NCBI GenBank assembly: GCA_015056325.1
Contig: SVGL01000010.1
Span: forward strand, 1-64,000
DNA: 64,000 nucleotides
From: Clostridiales bacterium
Lineage (GTDB): Bacteria > Bacillota > Clostridia > Christensenellales > Aristaeellaceae
Reading direction: 5' to 3'
Below are positions 1-8,379 of the stretch, piece by piece (the first letter of the stretch is position 1; each line of letters starts with the position of its first letter). The notes below the pieces were generated by a model, which made no database searches, had not been told where the DNA came from, and saw nothing but the letters and a program-made list of their open reading frames with translations. Both the position numbers and the translations under genes were made by a program.

Positions 1-424
1 CCGCATGGTGACCATGTTCGGCATGAGCGACGAAATCGGCCCGGTGTATCTGGATAACGATCAGCAGGTCTTTGTGGGCATGGAATTCGGCCAGAGCCGC
101 GGTTACTCCGAGGAGACCGCTGCCCGGATCGACGCCGAGGTCAAGAAGCTCTGCCAGCAGTGCTACGACATGGCGGTGAAGGCCCTGACCGACAACCGCA
201 GCAAGCTGGACTTGCTCACCGAAGCGCTGCTCAAGCATGAAACCATCAGCCGCCAGGAGTTCGTCAACCTGATGGACACCGGCGTGATGCCCGAGGTCAC
301 CAGCGCCAATAAGCCCCGCAGCCTGCATGAGATCCTGGAGCAGGCCAAGGCTGAGGAAGCTCCCGCCGAAGAGGAAAAATCCGATGAAAAGCGGAACATT
401 CTCACCGGCGAGGACGTCCAGTAA
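1..424 (+). CDS. ftsH: ATP-dependent zinc metalloprotease FtsH, C-terminal part (partial at window edge)
   Basis: The reading frame is open from the window edge (frame 2), so only about the last 140 residues are visible. The segment starts MVTMFGMSDEIGPV and continues with the helical M41 peptidase region (SEETAARIDAEVKKL, ALTDNRSKLDLLTEALL), which is characteristic of the FtsH C-terminus. The tail after about residue 100 is acidic and low in complexity, as is usual in FtsH. The AAA+ ATPase and HEXXH zinc site lie upstream, outside the window. FtsH is a membrane-anchored hexameric protease that degrades misfolded membrane proteins and selected cytosolic regulators. The next gene begins one base after the stop codon, so the two are probably co-transcribed. 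Confidence 0.9.
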   Translation, partial: RMVTMFGMSDEIGPVYLDNDQQVFVGMEFGQSRGYSEETAARIDAEVKKLCQQCYDMAVKALTDNRSKLDLLTEALLKHETISRQEFVNLMDTGVMPEVTSANKPRSLHEILEQAKAEEAPAEEEKSDEKRNILTGEDVQ

Positions 425-425
425 G

Positions 426-1262
426 ATGACGCCTGATCTGCATATGCACACCACCGCGTCCGACGGGGTGCTGTCCCCGTCGGAGCTGGTGAGCTTCGCC
501 GCCTCCCGGGGTGTGACGATCATGGCGATCACGGACCATGATACCCTCGACGGCGCGGACAGCCTCCGCGGTATGGACATGCCCATCCCGGTGATCACCG
601 GCGTGGAGCTGTCCATGGCGGATATGAACGGACTGCACCTGCTGGGCTACGGCAGGACCGAAGCGCCGGAGCTGCGCCGTGTCGTCCGTGAGCTGGCAGA
701 AAAGCGGCTCACCCGTGCCGAACGCATGGTGGAAAAGCTGTGCGTTATGGGATTTGCGCTGGACTATGAAGAAATCCGCGCAAGATGCCAGGGCAGCGTG
801 GGCAGGCCCCATATTGCCCGGATGATGGTGGAGAAGGGCTATGTCCGCAGCACGGAGGCCGCCTTTGACAAGTATATTGGCAACGACGGCCCGGCTTATG
901 TCCCCAATGAACGCCTGACCATGGCCGAAGCGCTGCCGCTGCTGCTGCGCAATGGCTTCGTGCCTGTGCTGGCCCATCCGGCGGAACTGAACAAGGATGA
1001 CGTTACCACCCATGCGCTGATTGACGCCTGGCAGAAGCAGGGCCTCATGGGCGTGGAGGTGTATCATCCTTCCCAGCAGAAACGCAGTTATGCCCGGCTG
1101 GACGCCTTTGTCCGCCGCGCGGGATTGCTGGTTACCGGCGGCAGCGATTACCACTGTGATGATAACCGGCACGGTCAGCCCGGCAGCACGGCGAGATACT
1201 GGCGGGATGCGGAGGCTGATGTGGAAGCTTTGCTCGCTGCCATCAGCGCCAATGCACAATGA
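426..1262 (+). CDS. PHP-domain phosphoesterase (TrpH/YciV-like)
   Basis: A 278-residue protein starting MTPDLHMHTTASDG. The start at 426 was chosen because it lies one base after the ftsH stop and puts the first metal motif (H6, H8) at the normal N-terminal position; an upstream in-frame ATG would overlap ftsH by about 100 bases. Further PHP metal motifs are DHDTLDG (around residue 38), VLAHPAEL (around 185) and GGSDYH (around 239). Members of this family hydrolyse phosphoesters; the E. coli relative (TrpH/YciV, RNase AM) is a 5'-3' exonuclease acting on short RNA and 3',5'-bisphosphonucleotides. The exact substrate here cannot be read from sequence. Confidence 0.85.
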   Translation: MTPDLHMHTTASDGVLSPSELVSFAASRGVTIMAITDHDTLDGADSLRGMDMPIPVITGVELSMADMNGLHLLGYGRTEAPELRRVVRELAEKRLTRAERMVEKLCVMGFALDYEEIRARCQGSVGRPHIARMMVEKGYVRSTEAAFDKYIGNDGPAYVPNERLTMAEALPLLLRNGFVPVLAHPAELNKDDVTTHALIDAWQKQGLMGVEVYHPSQQKRSYARLDAFVRRAGLLVTGGSDYHCDDNRHGQPGSTARYWRDAEADVEALLAAISANAQ

Positions 1263-1286
1263 CAAGACGAAAGGAGGGGTGCACCG

Positions 1287-3323
1287 ATGAGTAACTATCA
1301 ACAGAACGAGGGCAAGCGTAAAACGAAGCGCCAGCCTAAGATCAAAGAGGCTGAGCCGTCGATGAGCGCCCCTCAGCCCATGCCCGGAAAGCCTGCGGCA
1401 TCCCATGCAAAGCCCCAGAAGGCTCCGCCGCGCCAGGCTTCCTGGCAGACTCCGCCCCAGCCGCCTGCACAGGGCTGGAGCGGCCAGTACCCTGCCCAGC
1501 AGAATTACCAGAACTACCAGCAAAGCTATCCCCAGCGCGCACCCAGCCAGGGAATCCCCGGCGGTCAGCTGCCCCAGCAGCAGAGCGGCGCGTGGCAGCA
1601 GGGATATGTGCCTTCGGCCGGCCAGCAGCCCTATCAGCAGCCCGCGGGCAAGGGCTGGTCCCAGGCATACCCGCCCCAGCAGCTTGTGCAGCCCCATAAT
1701 CAACCCCAAAGCCAGCAGCAGAACCCCAATGGCTGGCAGGGCGGCTACACCGTCAACCAGTGGGCCGGCGGCGGCTATGCACCTGCGTATGAAAACATGC
1801 TCGGTCCCCAGGAGCCCGTCCGCAAACAAAAGGAAAAGCGGCCCCTGGATCGCCCGACCCTGGTCAAATTGATCGCTGCAGCGGCTGCAGTTGTGGTGGC
1901 GATCGTGCTGGTGGTTGGGCTGATGCTCCGCAAGGCTGAAACGGATGCGCTGTATGCGGCGGTCAATGCCTACAATGACCGCTATCATCAGGGCGTCTAT
2001 GTGGACGGTATCCATCTGGGCGGCATGACCCGTGAGGAAGCCTACGCTGCGGTACAGAAGAGTGCACAGCTCAAGTGCGACGAGTGGAACGTCCAGCTCC
2101 TCACCCCTGACGGCGTGTACCTGGGCGAAATCAACTCCTACCATCTGGGCATGACCGTCCATGTGGACGATGCGCTCAACGACGCATGGCTGCAGGGCCA
2201 TACCGGCGCCACCATCAACGAGCGCAAGGCAGCCATGGATGCGCTGCTGGTCACGCCCTATGAGGGCTCTACGGCGCTGCCCAGCGGCAATACTGCGGAA
2301 ATCGACAACATTCTCAACGCCCTGGCGGACAGCGCGTACATCCCCGCCCAGGACGCTTACGAGATCTTCGACCCCTCGGTCAACCTCAGCTCGCCCTTCA
2401 CCATCGTGCCCGAAGTGGTGGGCCAGTATCTGGACGTGATGTCCATCAAGGCGCAGGTTTACGACATGGTTTCCCGCATGGAATCCGGCGTGATTACTCT
2501 GGCGCCCACGCCCATTTACCCCACCGTCACCAGCGAGCAGGTGAAGCAGCGTACCACGCTGATCGCCTCGGCCTACACTTCGATTTCCACCACCTCCACA
2601 GACGAGCGCGATGACAACATCGCCCGCGCGGCGGAGCTGATTAACGGCACGATCATCGAGCCGGGCCGGAATTTCTCCTTCAACAACGTCGTCGGCCCCC
2701 GCACGAAGAATAATGGCTTCCAACTGGCCACGGTCTACGCCTACGGCAAGGAGGAGCCTGGCTATGGCGGCGGCGTCTGCCAGGTCAGCTCGACGATGTA
2801 TTGGGCGGCCATCCGTGCCAACCTCGAAATTGTCAAGCGCGAGCAGCATGGCCTGAAGGTCAACTATACCGATCCGGGCTTTGACGCAACGGTCAATTAT
2901 GACGGCCGCAAGATCGACTTCTCCTTCAGGAACAACACCGGCAGCAAGCTGTACATCATTACCAAGGTGATGTTCAATACCCGTCTGGACAAGAACCACT
3001 ATGTGGTCACCTGTGACCTCTACGGCGCGGCCCCGGAGCCCGGTGTGACCTATGACATCGTGGCGATCGAATCGGACATCCCCATGCCGGAGCCCACGAT
3101 TGTGCCGGACAAGAAAGCCGAGCATGTTGTCTACACCGACGAAACCTACACCGAGCAGGGCCGGGTCGGCACCAGGGTGGAAAGCTTCAAGGTCAAGTAC
3201 GTCAACGGCGAGGAGGTCGAGCGTACACCGCTTTATACTGATATTTACGACCCGGTGCAAACGGTCACCTATGTGGGCGTGAGCCAGCGTCCGCTGCCCT
3301 CCGAAACACCCTGGTATCCGTAA
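1287..3323 (+). CDS. VanW family membrane-anchored surface protein with Gln/Pro-rich cytoplasmic region
   Basis: 678 residues. Residues 1-190 are hydrophilic and rich in Gln, Pro, Tyr and Gly, with basic stretches at both ends. One transmembrane helix lies at about 191-216 (core AAAVVVAIVLVVGLML). An extracellular region follows (about 220-420) resembling the putative peptidoglycan-binding domain often found before VanW. The VanW domain spans about 450-560 (FNNVVGPRTKNNGF; GGGVCQVSSTMYW at about 494). The ribosome site AAAGGAGG lies 9 bases before the ATG. VanW proteins are associated with the cell wall of Gram-positives, but their activity is unknown. The long Q/P-rich leader is unusual and may be a disordered interaction tail. 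A strong terminator follows. Confidence 0.85.
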   Translation: MSNYQQNEGKRKTKRQPKIKEAEPSMSAPQPMPGKPAASHAKPQKAPPRQASWQTPPQPPAQGWSGQYPAQQNYQNYQQSYPQRAPSQGIPGGQLPQQQSGAWQQGYVPSAGQQPYQQPAGKGWSQAYPPQQLVQPHNQPQSQQQNPNGWQGGYTVNQWAGGGYAPAYENMLGPQEPVRKQKEKRPLDRPTLVKLIAAAAAVVVAIVLVVGLMLRKAETDALYAAVNAYNDRYHQGVYVDGIHLGGMTREEAYAAVQKSAQLKCDEWNVQLLTPDGVYLGEINSYHLGMTVHVDDALNDAWLQGHTGATINERKAAMDALLVTPYEGSTALPSGNTAEIDNILNALADSAYIPAQDAYEIFDPSVNLSSPFTIVPEVVGQYLDVMSIKAQVYDMVSRMESGVITLAPTPIYPTVTSEQVKQRTTLIASAYTSISTTSTDERDDNIARAAELINGTIIEPGRNFSFNNVVGPRTKNNGFQLATVYAYGKEEPGYGGGVCQVSSTMYWAAIRANLEIVKREQHGLKVNYTDPGFDATVNYDGRKIDFSFRNNTGSKLYIITKVMFNTRLDKNHYVVTCDLYGAAPEPGVTYDIVAIESDIPMPEPTIVPDKKAEHVVYTDETYTEQGRVGTRVESFKVKYVNGEEVERTPLYTDIYDPVQTVTYVGVSQRPLPSETPWYP

Positions 3324-3330
3324 TGAACGC

Positions 3331-3363
3331 ATCCCCTGTCCGCCAAGCGGGCAGGGGATTTTC
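3331..3363 (+). terminator. Rho-independent terminator after the VanW gene
   Basis: A GC-rich stem with one G-U pair (ATCCCCTGTCCGC / GCGGGCAGGGGAT) is followed by TTTT. It lies 8 bases past the stop codon and separates this unit from the convergent fba gene. Confidence 0.8.
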
Positions 3364-3372
3364 GCATGCATG

Positions 3373-3403
3373 GAAAAAGAGCCGCCCCAAACGGGACGAC
3401 TCC
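3373..3403 (-). terminator. Rho-independent terminator after fba
   Basis: On the minus strand the hairpin GAGTCGTCCCG-TTT-GGGGCGGCTC is followed by TTTTT, directly downstream of the fba stop. It forms a back-to-back pair with the plus-strand terminator at 3331. Confidence 0.8.
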
Positions 3404-3416
3404 TGTGGATTTGCGA

Positions 3417-4352
3417 TTACGCCTTGCCGTTGCAGCCCAGGACGTTCACGATCTTGTGAGCGACCATGTCCTTCACAGCCTGACGGGCGGGCTTGAGCCA
3501 CTGACGGGGATCGAAGTGATCCGGATGCTCCGCCATGTACTTACGGACGGAAGCGGTCATGGCCAGACGGATGTCAGAGTCGATGTTGATCTTGCACACG
3601 GCCAGCTTGGCAGCCTGGGCCAGCTGCTCCTCGGGGATGCCGATGGCGCCGGGCATGTTGCCGCCGTACTTGTTGATCTCCTCAACGAAGTTCTGGGGCA
3701 CGGAGGAAGCGCCGTGGAGCACGATGGGGAAGCCGGGCAGGCGCTTGGCGCACTCCTCCAGCACGTCGAAGCGCAGCTGGGGCTTGGTGCCGGGCTTGAA
3801 CTTGTAAGCGCCGTGGCTGGTGCCGATGGCGATGGCCAGGGAGTCACAGCCGGTCTTGGAGACGAATTCCTCAACCTCTTCGGGGCGGGTGAACATCTCA
3901 GCGCCGTGCTCGACGACAACGTCGTCTTCCACGCCGGCCAGGGTGCCCAGCTCAGCCTCGACCACAGCGCCGTGGTCATGAGCGTATTCCACAACCTTGC
4001 GGGTCAGCTCGATGTTCTCGGCGAAAGGCTTGGAGGAAGCGTCGATCATGACGGAGGTGAAGCCGCCGTCGATGCAGCTCTTGCACAGCTCGAAGGAATC
4101 GCCGTGATCCAGGTGCAGGGCGATCGGGATATCATTTTCCTTGGCGGCAGCCTCCACCAGCTTCACCAGGTAGGTGTGGTTGGCGTAGGAGCGGGCGCCC
4201 TTGGACACCTGCAGGATGACGGGAGCCTTCAGCTCGCCGGCAGCCTCAGTGATGCCCTGGATGATTTCCATGTTGTTGACGTTGAAAGCGCCCACGGCGT
4301 AGCCGCCAGCGTAGGCCTTCTGGAACATTTCCTTAGTGGTAACGATAGGCAT
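3417..4352 (-). CDS. fba: Class II fructose-1,6-bisphosphate aldolase
   Basis: 311 residues, cytosolic. It splits fructose 1,6-bisphosphate into DHAP and glyceraldehyde 3-phosphate in glycolysis and works in reverse in gluconeogenesis. The start at 4352 (MPIVTTKEMF) is set by AAGGAGG six bases upstream; an upstream in-frame ATG has no ribosome site. Zinc-ligand motif ALHLDHGDSF lies at residues 78-87, the second signature VEAELGTLAGVED at 131-143, and the phosphate-binding VLHGASSVP in the C-terminal third. Length and motifs are standard for the family. It is transcribed alone, from the promoter at 4401 to the terminator at 3373. Confidence 0.96.
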   Translation of the reverse strand: MPIVTTKEMFQKAYAGGYAVGAFNVNNMEIIQGITEAAGELKAPVILQVSKGARSYANHTYLVKLVEAAAKENDIPIALHLDHGDSFELCKSCIDGGFTSVMIDASSKPFAENIELTRKVVEYAHDHGAVVEAELGTLAGVEDDVVVEHGAEMFTRPEEVEEFVSKTGCDSLAIAIGTSHGAYKFKPGTKPQLRFDVLEECAKRLPGFPIVLHGASSVPQNFVEEINKYGGNMPGAIGIPEEQLAQAAKLAVCKINIDSDIRLAMTASVRKYMAEHPDHFDPRQWLKPARQAVKDMVAHKIVNVLGCNGKA

Positions 4353-4400
4353 AGGAATGACCTCCTTATCACATGTCGTGTACATACCCGTACAAAATAC

Positions 4401-4429
4401 ATTATAGCATATTCTGGCCTTGGTGAAAA
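4401..4429 (-). promoter_or_regulatory. fba promoter (extended -10)
   Basis: Minus-strand TATAAT (4401-4406) is preceded by TGC, giving an extended -10. The -35 (TTTTCA, 17 bases away) is weak, as is usual with extended -10 promoters. It lies about 49 bases before the fba start. Confidence 0.65.
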
Positions 4430-4475
4430 GGGGTGCTTGAGGTTAATTTCACAATAAATGCGGAAGAAAGTGCTT

Positions 4476-5366
4476 TCAGTCGAAGATTCCGGTGGAAAGA
4501 TAGCGCTCTCCGGAGTCCGGCAGTAAGGCAACAATGGCCTTCCCGGTATATGCGGGGCGTTGGGTGAGTTGGTGAGCTGCCCACACTGCCGCGCCGGAGG
4601 TGATGCCTGCGAGAATCCCCTCCTCCCTTGCCAGGGCGCGAGTTGTTGCGAAGGCGTCCTCCCCGGTGACGGGGATGATCTCGTCCACCGTGTTCAGGTC
4701 GAGGATCTCAGGCACGAAGTTGGAGCCGATGCCCTGCAGGGGATGTGGCCCTGAGTGCCCTTCCGTCAGCAGGGGGGATGCGGCAGGTTCCACGCCTACG
4801 ATGCGGATGGCAGGGTTGCGTTCCTTCAAATACCGACCCACGCCGGTGATGGTGCCGCCGGTGCCGATGCCCGCCACGAAGACCTCCACCTGGCCAGCTG
4901 TGTCTGCCCAGATTTCCGGGCCGGTGGAAGCGTAATGGGCGGCGGGGTTGGCGGGGTTCACGAATTGGCCGGCGATGATGCTGCCCGGCGTGGCATGCTG
5001 GATTTCCTCCGCCTTTGCGACGCAGCCGGCCATGCCCTGCGTGCCCTCCACCAGCACCACCTGGGCCCCGTAGGCCGACAGCAGGCGACGCCGCTCGACA
5101 CTCATGGTGTCCGGCATGACCAGGATGCACCTGTATCCCCGCGCCGCCGCGACCATGGCCAGGCCTACGCCGGTATTGCCGCTGGTGGGCTCGATGATGG
5201 TGCCGCCGGGCTCGAGCAATCTTCGTTTTTCTGCGTCCTCGATCATGGCAAGGGCCACCCGATCCTTAGCGCTGCCGCCAGGGTTCATGCCCTCCAGCTT
5301 TGCCCGAATGTCGCACTTCAGCCGCACCAGGGGTGTATGGCCGATCAAATGGGTCACGTCGCGCAT
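4476..5366 (-). CDS. cysK: Cysteine synthase A (O-acetylserine sulfhydrylase)
   Basis: 296 residues. This PLP enzyme makes L-cysteine from O-acetylserine and sulfide. The start at 5366 (MRDVTHLIGHTPLV) follows GGGAGG with good spacing; seven extra upstream residues in the open frame include the ribosome site itself. The PLP lysine is K34 in GGSAKDRV, the substrate loop TSGNTG is at 61-66, and the PLP phosphate loop GIGTGGT is near 170. It is slightly shorter than typical CysK. No cysE or sulfate genes are adjacent, so regulation cannot be inferred from neighbours; EamA transporters next to cysK sometimes export cysteine-pathway metabolites, but that link is only suggestive here. Confidence 0.93.
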   Translation of the reverse strand: MRDVTHLIGHTPLVRLKCDIRAKLEGMNPGGSAKDRVALAMIEDAEKRRLLEPGGTIIEPTSGNTGVGLAMVAAARGYRCILVMPDTMSVERRRLLSAYGAQVVLVEGTQGMAGCVAKAEEIQHATPGSIIAGQFVNPANPAAHYASTGPEIWADTAGQVEVFVAGIGTGGTITGVGRYLKERNPAIRIVGVEPAASPLLTEGHSGPHPLQGIGSNFVPEILDLNTVDEIIPVTGEDAFATTRALAREEGILAGITSGAAVWAAHQLTQRPAYTGKAIVALLPDSGERYLSTGIFD

Positions 5367-5399
5367 GAAAAAACCTCCCTGCATCATTCCGATACAAGG

Positions 5400-5428
5400 A
5401 GGATATGCTGTGCTGGGGGATTTATCAA
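5400..5428 (-). promoter_or_regulatory. Candidate cysK promoter
   Basis: Minus-strand TTGATA, 17-base spacer, TATCCT lies in the short gap between the EamA gene and cysK, 34 bases before the cysK start. It suggests cysK can be transcribed independently of the upstream genes. Confidence 0.5.
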
Positions 5429-5429
5429 A

Positions 5430-6314
5430 TCATTTCCTGCGCAGGAAGGCCAGCTGCGTCTCCGATACGATGACGCTCACGAACACCAGCGCAAAGCCGC
5501 ACAGGATGGGCAGCGTCAGCGTTTCACGCCCCAGCAGCACAGAAAACAGCGCGCCGAAGACGCTCTCCAGGCTCAGGAGGATGGCGCTCTGGCTGGGCGG
5601 GGTGAGGCTCTGCCCGACGGACTGGCACACCAGCGTCACCGCAGTAGCAAAGACGGTGAGGTACAGCAGCTGCGGCCATACCGACAGGGCCGGGAAGGCT
5701 GCGCCGCGCTCCGTCGTCAGCGTGAACATCCACGCCAGCGCTGCCGACATCATGAACTGTACGATGGTCAGCGCAATGGGGTCGTCCTTTTCGCCAAAGC
5801 GGCTCAGGGCCATGATGTGCAGCGCGTAGAACACGCCGGAGAGCAGTGTCAGCGCCTCGCCTGCGCCGACAGTCAAATCGCCGGACAGGGAGATCAGCCC
5901 GATGCCGCCGATGCACATCACCGCTGCCAGCCAGTTGTAGGCCGTGGGGCGCTTGCGGAAGAACATCCACGCCATGAAGGGTACCATCACGCAATACACG
6001 GAGGTAAGGAAGGCGTTTGTGCCGGGGGTGACGGTCATCAGGCCGAAGGTCTGGGTGGCATAGCCGCCAAGGAGCAGCACCCCGCACACCGCACCATGGG
6101 AGAGGAGCGATCGGGCGGATTGCATCAGCCGCTTGCGGAAGACGATGGCCAGCAGCAGTCCTGCCAGAGTGAAACGGATGGCCAGCAGCTGGAACACAGG
6201 GAGGTGATCCACGGCGTCCTTCATCACGATGAAGGAGCTGCCCCAAATGAGGGCGGCCGTCAAGAGAGCAAGACGGCCGCCGGTTGCGTTGTTCAGGTGG
6301 AGTCGATTCATCAT
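5430..6314 (-). CDS. EamA/DMT-family metabolite transporter
   Basis: 294 residues of mostly hydrophobic sequence forming about ten transmembrane helices arranged as two EamA repeats. Repeat 1 begins near LLTAALIWGSSFIVMK (residues 16-31) and contains PGTNAFLTSVYCVMVPF; repeat 2 begins near GVFYALHIMALSRFG. This is the usual drug/metabolite transporter pattern, in which substrates are often amino acids or their derivatives. Two adjacent ATGs (6314 and 6311) are possible starts; the first is three bases after the stop of the upstream ATPase gene, so translation is probably coupled. Substrate unknown. Confidence 0.85.
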   Translation of the reverse strand: MMNRLHLNNATGGRLALLTAALIWGSSFIVMKDAVDHLPVFQLLAIRFTLAGLLLAIVFRKRLMQSARSLLSHGAVCGVLLLGGYATQTFGLMTVTPGTNAFLTSVYCVMVPFMAWMFFRKRPTAYNWLAAVMCIGGIGLISLSGDLTVGAGEALTLLSGVFYALHIMALSRFGEKDDPIALTIVQFMMSAALAWMFTLTTERGAAFPALSVWPQLLYLTVFATAVTLVCQSVGQSLTPPSQSAILLSLESVFGALFSVLLGRETLTLPILCGFALVFVSVIVSETQLAFLRRK

Positions 6315-6317
6315 TTC

Positions 6318-8216
6318 TTACTTCTTTTTGAAGATGCCCATCAGGCCGCGGGTCAGGCTGCGGGTCACCTCACGGGTGACGGTGCTGATGGCGGTGTTCT
6401 GTACGCGGCCCAGCACGGAGTCATTCTTGCGGGCGCGGGCGGCACGCTCCTCACGGAGCTCATCGTTACGCTGGCGGCGTTCCTCGGCCTTGCGTTCCTT
6501 CTCGGCTTTGGCAGCTTCCTTGGCTGCCTTCTCAGCGTCAGCACGCTGCTTTTCCAGCTCGCGGGCGGTCAGGGGCTTGGCGGGGGCGGCAGGGGCGGCA
6601 GGTGCTGCGGGCACATAATTGCCCGTGGCAGGATCCAGCTGCATGGCCATCATTTGCTGCTTGTACTGGCCGGTGGTGGGGTCAAACATCATGACCGGCA
6701 TCTGCTGAATCTCAGGCGCGGCGGGCTGCACAACCTCCAGGGTGGGGATGGGCGCAGGCGCAGTCTGTACGGGAGCGGCCTGGGGAATCTGCAGCTGGGG
6801 CAGCTCACGCTGGACATAAGCGCCGGTGGCCGGGTCAAACACCATGAAGCCCTGGGGCTTCACAGCCGTGGGCGCTGCGGTGGAGATCTCCACCTGAGGC
6901 GCGGCAGGGGCGGAGGGTGCGGCATACTGGGGCTTCTGGAAGGAGGCAACCAGCTGCTCATAGGCGCTCTCGCGGTCGATGGCCTCATCGTACACGCCAG
7001 CGAAGTAGCTGGTGCGGATCTCCTCTGCGCGCACCTCGGGGGTAATGGCGTTCATAGAGGACTGGGGAGGCAGGATGGTAGCACGCTCCACGATGCCGGG
7101 GGCGCCATCCTCATCCAGGAAGGAAACCAGCGCCTCGCCGGTCTTCAGCTGGGTAATGGCCTCCTCGGTGTCAAAGGCGGGATTGGCGCGGAAGGTCTGG
7201 GCGGCGGTGCGCACGGCCTTCTGATCCAGGGGGGTGTAGGCGCGCAGGGCGTGCTGGATGCGGTTGCCCAGCTGGCCCAGGATGGACATGGGGATGTCAC
7301 AGGGGTTCTGGGTGATGAAGTACACGCCAACCGCCTTGGAGCGGATCAGGCGCACGACCTGCTCCAGCTTCTCCAGCAGGGCAGGGGGACAGTCATTGAA
7401 GAGCAGGTGGGCTTCGTCGAAGAAGAACACCATGCGGGGCTTGTCCAGGTCGCCGGCCTCGGGCAGCAGCTCATACAGCTCGGACAGCATCCACAGCAGG
7501 AATGTAGAGTACATCTTGGGGTGCTGGAACAGCTCGTCCGCCGCGAGGATGTTGATCACACCCTTGCCGTCGCCGGAGACCTGCATCCAGTCGGAGATGT
7601 CCAGGGCGGGTTCGCCGAAGAACTTGTTGCCGCCCTCGTCCTCCAGAACGCCGATAGCACGCTGGATGGCGCCCACGCTGGCAGAGGAGATATTGCCGTA
7701 GTCGAGGGTGTAGCTGCGGGCGTTCTCGCCAACATAGGCCAGCATGGCCTTCAAATCCTTCAGGTCCAGCAGCAGCATGCCCTCGTCATCCGCGATGCGG
7801 AAAAGGATGGACAGCACGCCGGTCTGGGTCTCGTTGAGGCCGAGCATACGGGCCAGCAGCGTGGGGCCCATTTCGCTCACCGTTGCGCGGACGGGATGGC
7901 CCTGCTTGCCGTACAGATCCCAGAAAACAGCGGGGAAATCGCAGTACTGGAAGGACGGCACGCCGCACTGCGCCAGACGCTTGGCGATGCTGTCATTATG
8001 CTGGCCGACCTCGACCATGCCGGAAAGATCGCCCTTGATATCGGCCATAAACACCGGCACGCCCATGTTGGAGAAGCCTTCGGCCAGCACCTTGAGGGAT
8101 ACGGTCTTGCCCGTACCGGTGGCGCCGGCGATCAGACCGTGGCGATTGGCCATCTGGGGCAGCAGCATGACGGGCGCTTCACCTGTGCCGAGCCAAATTT
8201 TGTTTGCATACAGCAT
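6318..8216 (-). CDS. HerA-like / DUF853 (YjgR-type) ATPase with FDPATGxY repeats
   Basis: 632 residues. The start [10 protein letters not shown] is set by AGGAGG seven bases upstream. Walker A GATGTGKT is at 31-38 and a Walker B FFFDEAH near 265, within the FtsK/HerA-type P-loop fold. The C-terminal 170 residues differ from the core: three short repeats [20 protein letters not shown] and [10 protein letters not shown] (about 455-530) lie in Pro/Ala/Gln-rich linkers, followed by a highly charged Lys/Glu/Arg helix (about 545-610). The family is annotated as a helicase-like ATPase of unknown role. It has its own strong promoter and leads an operon with the EamA gene. Confidence 0.85.
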   Translation of the reverse strand: MLYANKIWLGTGEAPVMLLPQMANRHGLIAGATGTGKTVSLKVLAEGFSNMGVPVFMADIKGDLSGMVEVGQHNDSIAKRLAQCGVPSFQYCDFPAVFWDLYGKQGHPVRATVSEMGPTLLARMLGLNETQTGVLSILFRIADDEGMLLLDLKDLKAMLAYVGENARSYTLDYGNISSASVGAIQRAIGVLEDEGGNKFFGEPALDISDWMQVSGDGKGVINILAADELFQHPKMYSTFLLWMLSELYELLPEAGDLDKPRMVFFFDEAHLLFNDCPPALLEKLEQVVRLIRSKAVGVYFITQNPCDIPMSILGQLGNRIQHALRAYTPLDQKAVRTAAQTFRANPAFDTEEAITQLKTGEALVSFLDEDGAPGIVERATILPPQSSMNAITPEVRAEEIRTSYFAGVYDEAIDRESAYEQLVASFQKPQYAAPSAPAAPQVEISTAAPTAVKPQGFMVFDPATGAYVQRELPQLQIPQAAPVQTAPAPIPTLEVVQPAAPEIQQMPVMMFDPTTGQYKQQMMAMQLDPATGNYVPAAPAAPAAPAKPLTARELEKQRADAEKAAKEAAKAEKERKAEERRQRNDELREERAARARKNDSVLGRVQNTAISTVTREVTRSLTRGLMGIFKKK

Positions 8217-8268
8217 ATAAATAGCCTCCTTTGTGATGGTAGGATTTGAACGGAATTCACTATTTGAT

Positions 8269-8297
8269 ATTGTACACGATTTGGCGGGATACGTCAA
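8269..8297 (-). promoter_or_regulatory. Promoter of the HerA-like ATPase operon
   Basis: Minus-strand TTGACG (8292-8297), 17-base spacer, TACAAT (8269-8274). Close to consensus and 53 bases before the start codon. It is divergent from the promoter at 8310. Confidence 0.75.
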
Positions 8298-8309
8298 GGA
8301 AAACAATGC

Positions 8310-8338
8310 TTGCCAGGTTAGCCAAACTATGATAAAAT
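8310..8338 (+). promoter_or_regulatory. Promoter of the dockerin protein gene
   Basis: TTGCCA (8310-8315), 17-base spacer, TAAAAT (8333-8338), 42 bases before the start codon. A small palindrome, TTCGTACGAA (8355-8364), lies in the untranslated leader and could be a regulatory site. Confidence 0.65.
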
Positions 8339-8379
8339 CAATCGAATAAAGTCTTTCGTACGAAGAAAGAAGGTATATT

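Noticed and set aside
402-3371. 989-codon open frame on the minus strand
   Set aside because: It lies antisense to the well-supported PHP and VanW genes, has no family motifs, and such long antisense frames are expected with GC-rich third codon positions.
4755-8249. 1164-codon open frame on the plus strand
   Set aside because: Antisense to cysK, the EamA gene and the HerA-like ATPase, all of which have motifs and ribosome sites; the translation is low-complexity His/Gly/Gln-rich.
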